Below are positions 26,002 through 35,186 of a DNA stretch of 64,000 nucleotides, one piece after another. Source of the stretch: Lysobacter sp. (GTDB lineage: Bacteria; Pseudomonadota; Gammaproteobacteria; Xanthomonadales; Xanthomonadaceae); the NCBI GenBank assembly GCA_019634715.1, contig JAHCAU010000003.1, positions 339,138 to 403,137 on the forward strand. The letters are read 5' to 3'. Under the pieces are notes generated by a model that was given only the letters and a program-made list of their open reading frames with translations, was not told the origin of the DNA and searched no databases. How positions within the stretch are numbered: the first letter of the stretch is position 1; each line of letters opens with the position of its first letter. Made by a program: the position numbers and the translations under genes.

Positions 26002-28239
26002 TCACGGATCCGGAGCCGGAAGCGGGTCCTGTCGCGAGCGATGGGACCCGAGCAGGCGCGGGAGCTGTGCACGCACTTCGCATGCGGTCTGCTCGACCAG
26101 CGCATCGAGGTCGCTGGTCAGGTTCTGCGATTGCCGGCTGATCTGCACATTGTCGAGCCGCATCACCACGCGGCAGCGTTCGACCAGCCGGGTGGCGCCG
26201 ATGTTCTCGGCGACGCCACGCATGGCGTGGGCCGCCTCGCGCATGGCTTCGTAGTCCGCGCTGGCAGCGGCCTGCTGCAGGCTCGACATCGAACGACCGA
26301 TGTCGCGGAGGCACTGTTCGACGAAATCGCGGATGAAGTCGTCGCCGAGCCCCATGCCGGCGAGCTCCACGAGGATCGGATTCTCCTTGTCGACCGCATC
26401 GCCCAGCATCGGATCGACTGACGCGACGCCGGCATCGCCGGCCTGGACAGGTGCGGCCACGCCCTCGGCGGACGCGATCGATGCGATCGTATCGAGCAGC
26501 TTGGGCACGGAAATCGGTTTGGTGAGATAGGTCCGCGCACCCGCGCGGTCGGCTTCGCGCATGGATTCGACGGTCGCATCGGCGGACAGCACCACGATCG
26601 GCGTCCTCCGTGTGTGCCCTGCCTGCATGACCCGCGCCTGGCGGATGACCTCGAGCCCGCTGAGTCCCGGCATGTGCAGGTCGAGCAGCACGAGGTCCGG
26701 CGTCTCGCCGGCAAGCACGTCCAGCACCTGCTCCCCGTCCTCGGCGAACAGGATCCTGTGCCCGGCCTTTTCCAGCAGCCGCTGCAGCACGACGCGATTG
26801 GTCGGCTGGTCGTCGGCCACCAGGATGCGCATCGAGCGAACCCGGATGCGATGGCGCAGGAACGGATCCTCGAAATCGATGACCTTGCCCGTTGCGTCGA
26901 TGCGGCGCCGCTCGCCGGGAGCGGCGTCGGCCTGCTCGGCCTGCGCGCTCACCGCTTCGGGCGTCGCGGATTCCTGCACGATCCGGAACGGCAGCTCCAC
27001 CCAGAAATGCGTGCCGCCGCCGGGGTTGTCCTCGACGCCGATCCGCCCACCCATCAGTTCGGTGAGGCTCTTGGCGATGGTCGTCCCAAGGCCGCTGCCG
27101 CCGTAACGCCGGTCGCGGCCGCTGTCGACCTGCTCGAACGGACGGAAGATCCGCTGCCTCGCCTCTTCGGGGATGCCGATGCCGGTATCTCGCACGGACA
27201 GCTTGAGCACGACCCGATCGTCCGTGCGCGACAGCTCGCCCGCATGCAGCGCGATGCTGCCGTGCTCGGTGAACTTCACCGCGTTCTGCAGCAGGTTGAG
27301 CAGGATCTGGGTCAGGTGGCTGGCGTCGCCGCGCAGCGCGTTCGGGATGCGGATGTCGGTGTCGATCGTGAAGTCCAGGCCTCTGGCGCGCGCCTGGGGC
27401 ATGAGCATGCGGTAGACGCGCGACAGCAACTGGTTGAGGTCGAAGTCCTCATCGTGGCGGCGCACCTTGCCGGCCTCGATGGCGGAGATGTCCAGCACCT
27501 CGTCGATCAGCAGCAGGAGCGTCTGCGCCGAGGTGTGGATCATGTCGGCGGACTCGCGCTGCTCCTTGTGAAGCTTGCTCGCCGACAGCAGCTCGGCCAT
27601 GGCGAGGATGCCGTTGAGCGGCGTCCGCAGTTCATGGCTCATGTTGGCCAGGAAGCGGGACTTGGCCTCGTTGGCGCGGCGCGCATCCTCGATCGCGCGC
27701 GTCAGCGCCTTGAGCAGCGCCGAGAAGTACAGCGGCACGGCGGCGGCGCCCGCGAGCAACCCCCACGAGAGATAGGGATTGGACTGCCAGTAGGGCGTGA
27801 TCCGGCTCATCACGAAGAACGACAAAACGCTGAGCACCGTCGCGTAATGCAGGTAGCGGCTGCCGAAGCGCAGGCCGTTGCCGATCGTCACCCACAGGTA
27901 GATGCTGTACAGCGGCGATGCGACTTCGCCCTGCAGGGCCATGACCGCGCCGATGGCGGCGTAGTCCGACACCATGCCGACCCAGCGCCGCCAGTGCGAG
28001 ACGCCGGGGTTGCGCAGGATCGCGGCGAACAGCACCAGCGAGACGACCAGTTCGCCCAGCAGGATCAGCCAGACTTCGAACAGCGCGGTGGTGGCGCCGC
28101 CGCTGCTGACCACCCAGCCGAGGTAGGTCGAGAACAGGCTGGTGATGACGATGCGGACCAGGACCTGCGCATGCTCGGTGTCCGGCCGGTTGTTCAGCCT
28201 GGCGCGCATCCCGTCGACGGCGGCGCGCAGCGCGTTCAC
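26002..28239 (-). CDS. rpfC: DSF sensor hybrid histidine kinase RpfC
   Basis: Senses DSF at the inner membrane and phosphorylates RpfG; unliganded RpfC also restrains RpfF in Xanthomonas. From GTG 28239 the 745-residue protein has an N-terminal tail with the DSF-contact-like TEHAQVLVR region, about five membrane segments (residues ~28-180), a HisKA domain (NMSHELRTP, His202), a HATPase (DTGIGIPEEA; GGSGLGTTIAKSL), a receiver (LLDLHMPG, Asp520) and an HPt domain (EAAHAMRGVAENIG, His671). The GTG overlaps the rpfG stop as GTGA, so translation is coupled; ATG 28209 is the alternative. No rpfH lies between rpfG and rpfC. Confidence 0.95.
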   Translation of the reverse strand: MNALRAAVDGMRARLNNRPDTEHAQVLVRIVITSLFSTYLGWVVSSGGATTALFEVWLILLGELVVSLVLFAAILRNPGVSHWRRWVGMVSDYAAIGAVMALQGEVASPLYSIYLWVTIGNGLRFGSRYLHYATVLSVLSFFVMSRITPYWQSNPYLSWGLLAGAAAVPLYFSALLKALTRAIEDARRANEAKSRFLANMSHELRTPLNGILAMAELLSASKLHKEQRESADMIHTSAQTLLLLIDEVLDISAIEAGKVRRHDEDFDLNQLLSRVYRMLMPQARARGLDFTIDTDIRIPNALRGDASHLTQILLNLLQNAVKFTEHGSIALHAGELSRTDDRVVLKLSVRDTGIGIPEEARQRIFRPFEQVDSGRDRRYGGSGLGTTIAKSLTELMGGRIGVEDNPGGGTHFWVELPFRIVQESATPEAVSAQAEQADAAPGERRRIDATGKVIDFEDPFLRHRIRVRSMRILVADDQPTNRVVLQRLLEKAGHRILFAEDGEQVLDVLAGETPDLVLLDLHMPGLSGLEVIRQARVMQAGHTRRTPIVVLSADATVESMREADRAGARTYLTKPISVPKLLDTIASIASAEGVAAPVQAGDAGVASVDPMLGDAVDKENPILVELAGMGLGDDFIRDFVEQCLRDIGRSMSSLQQAAASADYEAMREAAHAMRGVAENIGATRLVERCRVVMRLDNVQISRQSQNLTSDLDALVEQTACEVRAQLPRLLGSHRSRQDPLPAPDP

Positions 28240-29309
28240 TCCAGCCCCGGTCTTTGCGATCCGGTCGAATAGCGCTCGCAGATGTCCTGGAGACGGTCGC
28301 GATTGTCCAGCAGCGCCTGCACGCATTGCGGATCGAAGAGTTTGCCGCTCTGCTCCACGAGGAAGTCGAGCGCGCTGTCGAAACTCCACGGCGCCTTGTA
28401 GGGCCGCGGCGAGATGAGTGCGTCGAACACGTCGGCGACGGCGACGATGCGCGCTTCGATCGGGATCTGCGCGCCGCTGAGGCCATCGGGATAGCCGCTG
28501 CCGTCGAAGCGCTCGTGATGGCGCAACGCGATGGTCGCTCCGGCCTGGATGAAGCGGTTCTGGCTGCCGCTGAGCAGTTCGTGGCCGATCTGCGGATGCC
28601 GGCGCATGATGCTGAGCTGGTGCTCGTCGAGCGGACCGGGCTTGAGCAGCACGTCGTCTGGAATGGCGATCTTGCCCATGTCGTGCAGCGGCGCGGCCAG
28701 TTCGATCAGCCGGACCTCGTCCTCGGGCATGCCGAGTCCTTCGGCGATCAGCCCGGCGATGTGCGCCATGCGTTCGAGGTAGGCGCTGGTGCCGATGTCG
28801 CGGTACTCGATGGCCCGGGCGAGGCGCGACAGGGTTTCGCGCTCGCGTTCCTCGACCTCGTGCATGCTCGACAGCAGGCGCTGTTCCAGCGACAGCGCGC
28901 GCTGCTTGATCGATTCGGACTGCTGGCGCAGCTGCAGCAGGTTGCGGCAGCGGGCGCGCAGTTCGCGCGGACGCACGGGTTTGACCAGGAAGTCGATCAC
29001 GCCGGCATCCAGCGCGGCCTGGCGGATGGGTTCGTCGCCGACCACCGTGACCAGCACGATCGGCACGTCGCGGTTGCCGAGCGAACGGCGGAAGCGGCGC
29101 GCGAACTCGAGGCCGTCGATGACCGGCATGCGGTAGTCGAGCAGGAGCAGGTCCGGCCGGTTGTTTTCGGACCAGCGCAGGGCTTCCTCGGAATCGCCGA
29201 AGTCGAACACTTCCAGCTCGGGGCTGATGTCCTCGAGGATGTGCCGCAGCATCGTGCGTGCGGATGTCTGGTCGTCAACGATGACGATTTTCACGGAATT
29301 GCCCCACAT
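28236..29309 (-). CDS. rpfG: HD-GYP response regulator RpfG (c-di-GMP phosphodiesterase)
   Basis: 357-residue output of the DSF pathway. The N-terminal receiver has VDDQ, phospho-acceptor Asp58 in LLLLDYRMP, and the Lys in DFLVKPVRP. A coiled linker (~residues 125-160) leads to the HD-GYP domain with APLHDMGKIAIPDD, LKPGPLDE, RHHERFDGSGYPDGLSG and VADVFDAL. Phosphorylation by RpfC switches on c-di-GMP hydrolysis in Xanthomonas, raising exoenzyme production and dispersal. The ATG at 29309 has no clear ribosome-binding site; GTG 29294 with GGGG seven bases upstream is an alternative that loses five residues. Confidence 0.95.
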   Translation of the reverse strand: MWGNSVKIVIVDDQTSARTMLRHILEDISPELEVFDFGDSEEALRWSENNRPDLLLLDYRMPVIDGLEFARRFRRSLGNRDVPIVLVTVVGDEPIRQAALDAGVIDFLVKPVRPRELRARCRNLLQLRQQSESIKQRALSLEQRLLSSMHEVEERERETLSRLARAIEYRDIGTSAYLERMAHIAGLIAEGLGMPEDEVRLIELAAPLHDMGKIAIPDDVLLKPGPLDEHQLSIMRRHPQIGHELLSGSQNRFIQAGATIALRHHERFDGSGYPDGLSGAQIPIEARIVAVADVFDALISPRPYKAPWSFDSALDFLVEQSGKLFDPQCVQALLDNRDRLQDICERYSTGSQRPGLE

Positions 29310-29708
29310 GCGGATACCGTGCGTCCTTGCGGTTCGTGAAGTTGCTGGCCGATACGTTGCGCCGAATCTAAAGCAATTTCAATGCCATGGCCCGCATGTG
29401 ACTGAATTGCCAGTCCATTCTAGACCGCGGGCAACGCGAGTGTGAACCACGTGCAGCGGTTCGACGGCCGATGGCATGGACCATTCGGAACAGGCGCGCC
29501 TCCGTGTCCCTGCCCCCGTCATCATGCGTAAGCGATTGATTCATCGCGGATGAACAACGCTCTGCTGCGACGCGCGTTAGCGGGCCTGCAATGCGGGTTA
29601 TCGCATCGACCCTGCAAGACCAGACAGGGTCGACGGACGAACGGCGCACGAACGGCGCCATCCTTGGCCACGCGGTCATGCGGGTCGCGCGTCGGCCGTG
29701 TCGTGCGT
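29310..29708. other. Spacer between lysS and rpfG
   Basis: About 400 bases with no gene that I can support. The rpfG-proximal 100 bases are AT-richer and carry the candidate rpfG promoter; the remainder is ordinary high-GC sequence. There is no clear lysS terminator hairpin with a T-tract. Confidence 0.4.
29349..29382 (-). promoter_or_regulatory. Candidate rpfG-rpfC promoter
   Basis: On the minus strand TTGAAATTGCTT is followed by TATCGG. Reading TTGCTT (29376-29371) and TATCGG (29354-29349) gives 16-base spacing, 40 bases upstream of the rpfG ATG. The matches to consensus are weak, but the patch is distinctly AT-rich for this genome. Confidence 0.3.
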
Positions 29709-31235
29709 TCAGGCTTCCGGGCGCATGTACGGGAACAGCAGCACGTCGCGGATCGAGGTCGAACCGGTCAGCAGCATCACCAGGCGATCGATGCCCACGC
29801 CGAGGCCGCCGGTCGGCGGCAGGCCCACTTCGAGCGCGCGGATGTAGTCGGCGTCGTAATGCATGGCCTCGTCGTCGCCGCCCTCCTTCGCCTCGACCTG
29901 CGCGCGGAAGCGCGCGGCCTGGTCTTCGGGGTCGTTGAGCTCGGAGAAACCATTGGCGATTTCCTTGCCGCCGACGAACAGCTCGAAGCGGTCGGTGATC
30001 CCCGGCTCGGTGTCCGACTCGCGGGCCAGCGGCGAGACCTCGACCGGATAGTGGGTGATGAAGGTCGGCTGGATCAGGTCGCCCTCGACCGTCTTCTCGA
30101 AGATCTCCAGCAGCAGCTTGCCCCAGCCGTACGCCGGCTTCACGTGGATCTTCAGGCGCGCGCAGTGCGCGGCCAGCGCCTCGCGATCGCGGCAATCGGC
30201 AACCGATATCTCCGGGTTGCACTCGCGCACCGCCTCTTCCAGCTTCCAGCGCCGGAACGGCTTGGCGAGGTCGATGACGTTGCCGTCCCATTCGACCGTC
30301 CCGCTCCACTCGGTCGAGTCGCCGCCGATGGTCTCGCGCGCCACGTCGCGGATCATGCCTTCGGTCAGGTCCATCACTTCGTGGTACGTGGCGTAGGCCT
30401 CGTACAGTTCGAGCATGGTGAACTCGGGGTTGTGGCGCGTGCTGACGCCTTCGTTGCGGAAGTTGCGGTTGATCTCGTACACGCGCTCGAAGCCACCGAC
30501 GACCAGGCGCTTGAGGTACAGCTCCGGCGCCACGCGCAGGTACAGGTCGAGATCGAGCGCGTTGTGATGGGTCTCGAACGGCTTGGCGGCGGCGCCACCG
30601 GCGATGTAATGCATCATCGGCGTCTCCACTTCCTGGAAGCGGCGCGCATCCAGCCAGCGACGGAGCGCGGAGATGATCTTCGAGCGCTTGACGAAGACCT
30701 CGCGCGCCTCGCGGTTGACGATCAGGTCGACGTAGCGCTGGCGGTAGCGCTGCTCGACGTCGCTCAGGCCGAACCAGGTGCTCGGCAGCGGACGCAGCGA
30801 CTTGGTCAGCAGGCGCAGCGTCTCGGCCTTGACCGACAGTTCGCCGGTCTTCGTGCGCATCACCGGCCCCTGGGCGCCGACGACGTCGCCGATGTCCCAG
30901 TGCTTGAAGGCGTCGTAGGTCTCGCCCAGCGCGTTGGCCTGCAGGAACAGCTGCAGGGTGCCGGTCATGTCCTGGATCTGCACGAAGGCGGCCTTGCCCA
31001 TGATGCGCTTGGCCATGATGCGGCCGGCCACGGCCACGCGCAGGCCCTCGGCGTCGAGCGCCTCGCCGGTCCAGCGTTCGGCGTCGCCGTACGCGTCCTG
31101 CAGGTCGCCGGCGTAGTGGGTCCGCGCGAAGTCGTTCGGAAAGGCCGCGCCCTGCCCGCGCAGGGCCGCGAGTTTGCCGCGACGCTCGGCGATCAGGGCG
31201 TTCTCGTCGTGCGGCAGGGTCTGGTCATCGGTCAT
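29709..31235 (-). CDS. lysS: Lysyl-tRNA synthetase, class II
   Basis: Charges tRNA-Lys. The 508-residue protein has the N-terminal OB-fold anticodon-binding domain ([20 protein letters not shown], residues ~60-160) and the class II core: motif 1 around [15 protein letters not shown], motif 2 [20 protein letters not shown], and motif 3 [11 protein letters not shown]. The start at 31235 ([14 protein letters not shown]) gives the typical length. The gene order prfB-lysS matches E. coli (prfB-lysS) and, with rpfG beyond it, the Xanthomonas rpf cluster. Confidence 0.97.
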   Translation of the reverse strand: MTDDQTLPHDENALIAERRGKLAALRGQGAAFPNDFARTHYAGDLQDAYGDAERWTGEALDAEGLRVAVAGRIMAKRIMGKAAFVQIQDMTGTLQLFLQANALGETYDAFKHWDIGDVVGAQGPVMRTKTGELSVKAETLRLLTKSLRPLPSTWFGLSDVEQRYRQRYVDLIVNREAREVFVKRSKIISALRRWLDARRFQEVETPMMHYIAGGAAAKPFETHHNALDLDLYLRVAPELYLKRLVVGGFERVYEINRNFRNEGVSTRHNPEFTMLELYEAYATYHEVMDLTEGMIRDVARETIGGDSTEWSGTVEWDGNVIDLAKPFRRWKLEEAVRECNPEISVADCRDREALAAHCARLKIHVKPAYGWGKLLLEIFEKTVEGDLIQPTFITHYPVEVSPLARESDTEPGITDRFELFVGGKEIANGFSELNDPEDQAARFRAQVEAKEGGDDEAMHYDADYIRALEVGLPPTGGLGVGIDRLVMLLTGSTSIRDVLLFPYMRPEA

Positions 31236-31364
31236 GGCGGTGGTGGTCCGGAGATGGTCGTGGGAATGCGATGTGCAGGTTCGCAAGGGCCACGATGTCC
31301 GCGGCCACCGCCGCTCCTGCCGCGACGGTATCAGTCGGGGATGATGCGTTTTTTCGACGGGCGG

Positions 31365-31392
31365 CCGGCGACCGCGCGGACGCGGTCGCCGG
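31365..31392. other. Perfect hairpin between prfB and lysS
   Basis: CCGGCGACCGCG and its complement form a 12-bp stem around CGGA. The nearby T6 lies on the wrong side for transcription of prfB-lysS, so it is probably an mRNA processing or stability element and not an intrinsic terminator. Confidence 0.5.
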
Positions 31393-31416
31393 AGATGCGC
31401 GATGGCAGCGCAAGCG

Positions 31417-32545
31417 TCATGCGGCGTCGATCCGCTTGGCGCCGGCTTCGAGGCCGGACTTGAGGCTGGCTTCGACGAATTCGTCGAGGTCGCCGTCGAG
31501 CACCTTCTGGGTGTCGCTGCGCTCGATGCCGGTGCGCAGATCCTTGATCCGCGACTGGTCCAGCACGTAGTTGCGGATCTGGCTGCCCCAGCCGATGTCC
31601 GACTTGGTGGCTTCCAGCGCGTCGCGCTCGGCGTTGCGCTTCTGGATCTCCAGCTCGTACAGCTTGGCCTTCAGCATCTTCATCGCCATGTCGCGATTCT
31701 GGTGCTGGCTGCGGCCGTTCTGGCAGGCGACCACGGTATTGGTCGGAATGTGGGTGATACGCACCGCCGACTCGGTCTTGTTCACGTGCTGGCCACCCGC
31801 GCCCGAGGAGCGGTAGACGTCGGTGCGCAGGTCGGCCGGGTTGATGTCGATGTCGATGTCGTCGTCGACTTCGGGCGAGACGAACACCGAGGTGAACGAG
31901 GTGTGCCGGCGGTTGTCCGAATCGAATGGCGACTTGCGCACCAGGCGGTGCACGCCGATCTCGGTCTTGAGCCAGCCGTAGGCGTAGTCGCCCTCCACCT
32001 TGATCGTGGCGGACTTGATGCCCGCGACATCGCCGGCGCTGGCTTCCATCAGCTCGGTCTTCCAGCCGCGCGACTCGCACCAGCGCAGGTACATGCGCAG
32101 CAGCATTTCCGCCCAGTCCTGGGCCTCGGTGCCGCCGGCGCCGGCCTGGATATCGACGAAGGCGTTGCAGCCGTCCATCTTGCCGGAGAACATGCGCTGG
32201 AATTCGAGTTGGTCGACGCCGCGCGCGTAGCGCTCCACATCGGCCTGGATGGCCAGCGCGGTGTCGTCGTCGGCCTCCATCTCGACGAGGTCGAGCAGTT
32301 CGCCCGCCCCGACCAAGCCGTCCTTCAGGTCGCGGATGCCGTTGACGGTCTTGTCGAGCAGGGAGCGTTCGCGACCGAGGGCCTGCGCGCGCTCCGAGTC
32401 GTTCCAGATATCGGGGTTTTCCAGTTCGCGGTTGACTTCTTCCAGACGCTCGACCTTGGCGTCGTAGTCAAAGAAACCCCCTCAGCGCATCGAGCCGACC
32501 GGTGAGGTCGGCGATGCGCTGGCGGATCGGGTTGAGTTCGATCAT
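31417..32545 (-). CDS. prfB: Peptide chain release factor 2, with programmed +1 frameshift
   Basis: RF2 releases peptides at UGA and UAA. The gene starts at ATG 32545 ([20 protein letters not shown]), runs 25 codons to an in-frame TGA at 32470-32468, and continues in the +1 frame to 31417, giving about 375 residues. The second part has the SPF codon-recognition tripeptide ([11 protein letters not shown]) and the catalytic GGQ ([14 protein letters not shown]). Both parts are needed for the family's normal N-terminal domain, so this is authentic recoding and not a broken gene. It lies 93 bases downstream of the LytTR gene and 181 bases upstream of lysS. Confidence 0.97.
32467..32482 (-). promoter_or_regulatory. 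prfB autoregulatory frameshift site
   Basis: On the minus strand AGGGGG, a Shine-Dalgarno-like stimulator, lies three bases before CTT TGA C. This is the canonical RF2 shift: the ribosome pauses at TGA when RF2 is scarce, slips forward one base on CTT and reads GAC. Confidence 0.96.
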
Positions 32546-32638
32546 GGCGGATGTGCGGTTGCAGCAAAGACTCGGGATTCTAGCAGCAAGCGCCCCGCAC
32601 ACGGCGTCGCATCGTGCGATGGACGCCCCAGGCCCGGT

Positions 32639-33529
32639 TCAGTCGGCCCCGAACCGGGCGCGCAGGCCGTCGCGGTGGGTGCGGCTGCAGGGCAGGACCA
32701 GGCCATCGTGCAGGTGCAGGCGGGCATCGCCGCTGTCCAGGGGCTCGATCGAGGCGACCCGGCCGAGGTTGACGATGTAGCTGCGGTGCACCCGGACGAA
32801 GCGGCCCGGGTCCAGCCGCCCCTCGATGCCGGCGAGCGTGCTGCGCAGCGGATAGTCGTGGCCGCGCACCCGCAGGTTCACGTAATTGCCCGCCGCCTGC
32901 AGCCATTCGATGTCCTCGGCGGCGATCAGGAAGTCGCGGCCGAGCTTGCGGACGAGGAAGCGGTCGGGCCGATCGACCGGTTCGACCGGCTCGCCTTCGT
33001 CCGGGCGCCCCAGCAGCGCGGCCTCGCCCCGCTGGCGCCGACGATAGAAGCGGTACACCTCGATGATCGCGACCATGCTCGCATAGCTGCGGATGTCCTT
33101 GAGGTACTCGTACAGCAGTTCGGCCGACCAGTCGCCGAAGTCGTAACCGAAGCCCTGGCTGGCGTAGAGCAGCTTGCGCAGGCCGACCATCCCCAGCACA
33201 TGAGCCAGCGAGAAGACCACGCTGGCCAGCAGGTGCGGCACGAGGCGGCGGCGCCAGGTGTCCCAGTGCAGCGGGAAGCGCCGGGTGAACCAGACCAGGG
33301 CCGGCACCAGCGCAAGCATCGTCAGCCCGCTGGACCATTCCCAGACCGCAGGCTCCCAGTCGGCGAAGTCGAGGCCGAGCTTGCGCACGTCCATCAGCAC
33401 GGTGGCGGTGTTCGCGAACCCGTTGATGGTGGTCAGCGCGACCCAGAACCCGATCTCCAGCGGCCGCCGCCAGCGCGCATGGGCAAGGGTCGGAACGGTT
33501 GGACGGACGGTATCGACGGTTTCGGACAT
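32639..33529 (-). CDS. rpfD: Membrane-anchored LytTR-domain regulator, RpfD-like
   Basis: 296 residues. The N-terminal half has four hydrophobic segments (about residues 25-45, 62-82, 97-118 and 148-162). A linker of charged and proline residues follows. The C-terminal ~105 residues form a LytTR DNA-binding domain: EDIEWLQAAGNYVNLRV, LAGIEGRLDPGRFVRVHRS and the final VLPCSRTHRDGLRARF. The position upstream of prfB-lysS and the domain layout match the gene called rpfD in X. campestris, hence the symbol; its role there is poorly defined. No partner kinase is adjacent. Confidence 0.82.
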   Translation of the reverse strand: MSETVDTVRPTVPTLAHARWRRPLEIGFWVALTTINGFANTATVLMDVRKLGLDFADWEPAVWEWSSGLTMLALVPALVWFTRRFPLHWDTWRRRLVPHLLASVVFSLAHVLGMVGLRKLLYASQGFGYDFGDWSAELLYEYLKDIRSYASMVAIIEVYRFYRRRQRGEAALLGRPDEGEPVEPVDRPDRFLVRKLGRDFLIAAEDIEWLQAAGNYVNLRVRGHDYPLRSTLAGIEGRLDPGRFVRVHRSYIVNLGRVASIEPLDSGDARLHLHDGLVLPCSRTHRDGLRARFGAD

Positions 33530-33681
33530 CCGCGCATTGTAGTGGCGCCCCCACCGTGGACGGCACGGTTTCGTCCCTCGTGGCCCGCGATTCGTCCCTC
33601 AGTCGGACCCATCCGACCCTTGGCGCTGGCATACGTGGTGCGCCCGGACAGACTGGCCCTCTTCTTTCGCCGGGACTCCCC

Positions 33682-34893
33682 ATGCCGCAACGCCGCCTCG
33701 ACCTCGACTGGATCCGCATCGCCGCCTTCGGCCTGCTCGTGCTCTATCACTGCGGCATGTACTACGTGAGCTGGGACTGGCACGTCAAAAGCCCGTTCGC
33801 CAGCGAAACGCTGGAGCCGCTGATGATGCTCAGTTCGCCCTGGCGGCTGTCGCTGCTGTTCCTGGTCTCGGGCGTGGCCACGGCCTTGCTGTTCGCGAAA
33901 CGGCCGGTCGGCTTCCTCGGCGGCCGCTCCTGGCGGCTGCTTGTGCCCTTGGTGTTCGGCATGCTGGTGATCGTGACCCCGCAGGCCTACTACGAGGTCG
34001 TCGAGAAGCTGCCAGGCGGCTACCACGATGGCTACCTCGCGTTCTGGGGCCGCTACCTCGCCGCCGACGACCGCTTCTGCCGGGACGGCGACTGCCTGGA
34101 CGTGCCGACCTGGAACCACCTGTGGTTCGTGGCCTACCTCTGGGTCTACACCGTGGTCGCATGGACGCTGCTGCGCTTCGCGCCGCGCGGCATGGCCCGC
34201 AGCGGCGACTGGCTGGCGGCACGTCTGTCCGGCATCGGCATCTTGCTGTGGCCGGCCCTGCTGCTGGCGGTGGCGCGCGTGGCGCTCGTGGGCCGGTTCG
34301 AGTCGACCCATGCCCTCGTCGACGACTGGTACAACCACGCCCAGTACCTGCCGCTGTTCCTGCTCGGCGTGCTGGTCGCGACCCGTGAGGATGTCTGGGA
34401 CGCCCTGCATCGCCGGCGCTGGCTCGCGCTGGGCCTGGCGATGTCGGGCTACGCCTTCATCGCTTGGTATTTCTTCGGCAGCGGCTTCGACGACGAGGCC
34501 ACGCCGCCGCCCGAAGCGCTGCGGATGCTGCAGCGCGGGATCTGGGCGCTGTTCCAGTGGTCGGCCATCGCCGCGATCCTCGGCTTCGCGCGCGGCATCG
34601 CGTTCCGCGACAGCACCGCCCTGCGCTACCTGCGTGAAGCCGTCTTCCCCGTGTACATCCTCCACCAGACGATCACCGTCGTCGTCGCCCACAACCTGCA
34701 GCCGCTCGGCCTGCGGCCGCTGGTCGAAGGCCCGCTGCTGGTGCTGGCGACCTTCGGGCTGAGTTTCCTCGGCTTCGAGATCGTGCGCCGGCTGCGCTGG
34801 CTGCGGCCGCTGTTCGGGTTGAAGGCGGAGGGCGCCATCGCCAAAAGCTGCCCGACCACGATTCAATCCGAGGAATCCCTGCCGACGCGGTGA
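33682..34893 (+). CDS. Membrane acyltransferase family 3 protein
   Basis: 403-residue integral membrane protein of the acyltransferase-3 (OafA/OpgC-like) family, which O-acylates glucans, LPS or other envelope sugars. About ten hydrophobic segments are visible. The N-terminal RLDLDWIRIAAFGLLVLYHC carries the family's Arg and catalytic His-like residues. Also present are FLVSGVATALLF and VFPVYILHQTITVVVAH near the C-terminus. The start ATG 33682 follows GGGACTCCCC without a strong ribosome-binding site, but fits the family start. It is divergent from the LytTR gene and convergent with the small gene at 34863, overlapping its 3' end by 31 bases. The acceptor is unknown. Confidence 0.85.
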   Translation: MPQRRLDLDWIRIAAFGLLVLYHCGMYYVSWDWHVKSPFASETLEPLMMLSSPWRLSLLFLVSGVATALLFAKRPVGFLGGRSWRLLVPLVFGMLVIVTPQAYYEVVEKLPGGYHDGYLAFWGRYLAADDRFCRDGDCLDVPTWNHLWFVAYLWVYTVVAWTLLRFAPRGMARSGDWLAARLSGIGILLWPALLLAVARVALVGRFESTHALVDDWYNHAQYLPLFLLGVLVATREDVWDALHRRRWLALGLAMSGYAFIAWYFFGSGFDDEATPPPEALRMLQRGIWALFQWSAIAAILGFARGIAFRDSTALRYLREAVFPVYILHQTITVVVAHNLQPLGLRPLVEGPLLVLATFGLSFLGFEIVRRLRWLRPLFGLKAEGAIAKSCPTTIQSEESLPTR

Positions 34894-35186
34894 TACACGA
34901 CGAATGCCAGAGGCGGCACATCGGCATGCGCCGCCTCGTGGCGCTCATCCAGCGACCAGTCGGCCCCGAAGTCAGCGACGACCTCCGTTGTCGCTATCGA
35001 GCAGAACTCACGCGCTTCATACGAAGGTCGCCGTGCATACTCGAACAACAACCGCACGACCTTGGCGGGAACATCCGCCTCGATCGACGCCCTGAGCAGT
35101 GTCGCCGGACTATTGCCATGCAATGCCCTGCCCAGACTCGCGCGCAGGAAAGCCTCACCGACCGGCGGTTCGACGGTCACGATCAC
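34863..35186 (-). CDS. Small protein translationally coupled to the VIT/vWA gene, unknown
   Basis: 107 residues from GTG 35186, which overlaps the TGA of the upstream gene as GTGA. The sequence (start VIVTVEPPVGEAFLRASLGR, then SIEADVPAKVVRLLFEYA and YEAREFCSIATTEVVADFG) has a plausible helix/strand pattern and no signal peptide. Codon use is less GC-rich at third positions than in its neighbour. I recognise no family. It could assist or inhibit the VIT protein, but the only evidence for a link is the overlap and orientation. The 3' end overlaps the convergent acyltransferase gene, which slightly lowers confidence. Confidence 0.55.
   Translation of the reverse strand: MIVTVEPPVGEAFLRASLGRALHGNSPATLLRASIEADVPAKVVRLLFEYARRPSYEAREFCSIATTEVVADFGADWSLDERHEAAHADVPPLAFVVYHRVGRDSSD

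Noticed and set aside
31365..31392. Hairpin after prfB as an intrinsic terminator
   Set aside because: The T-run is upstream of the stem in the direction that would be needed, so it does not fit the model for either strand.
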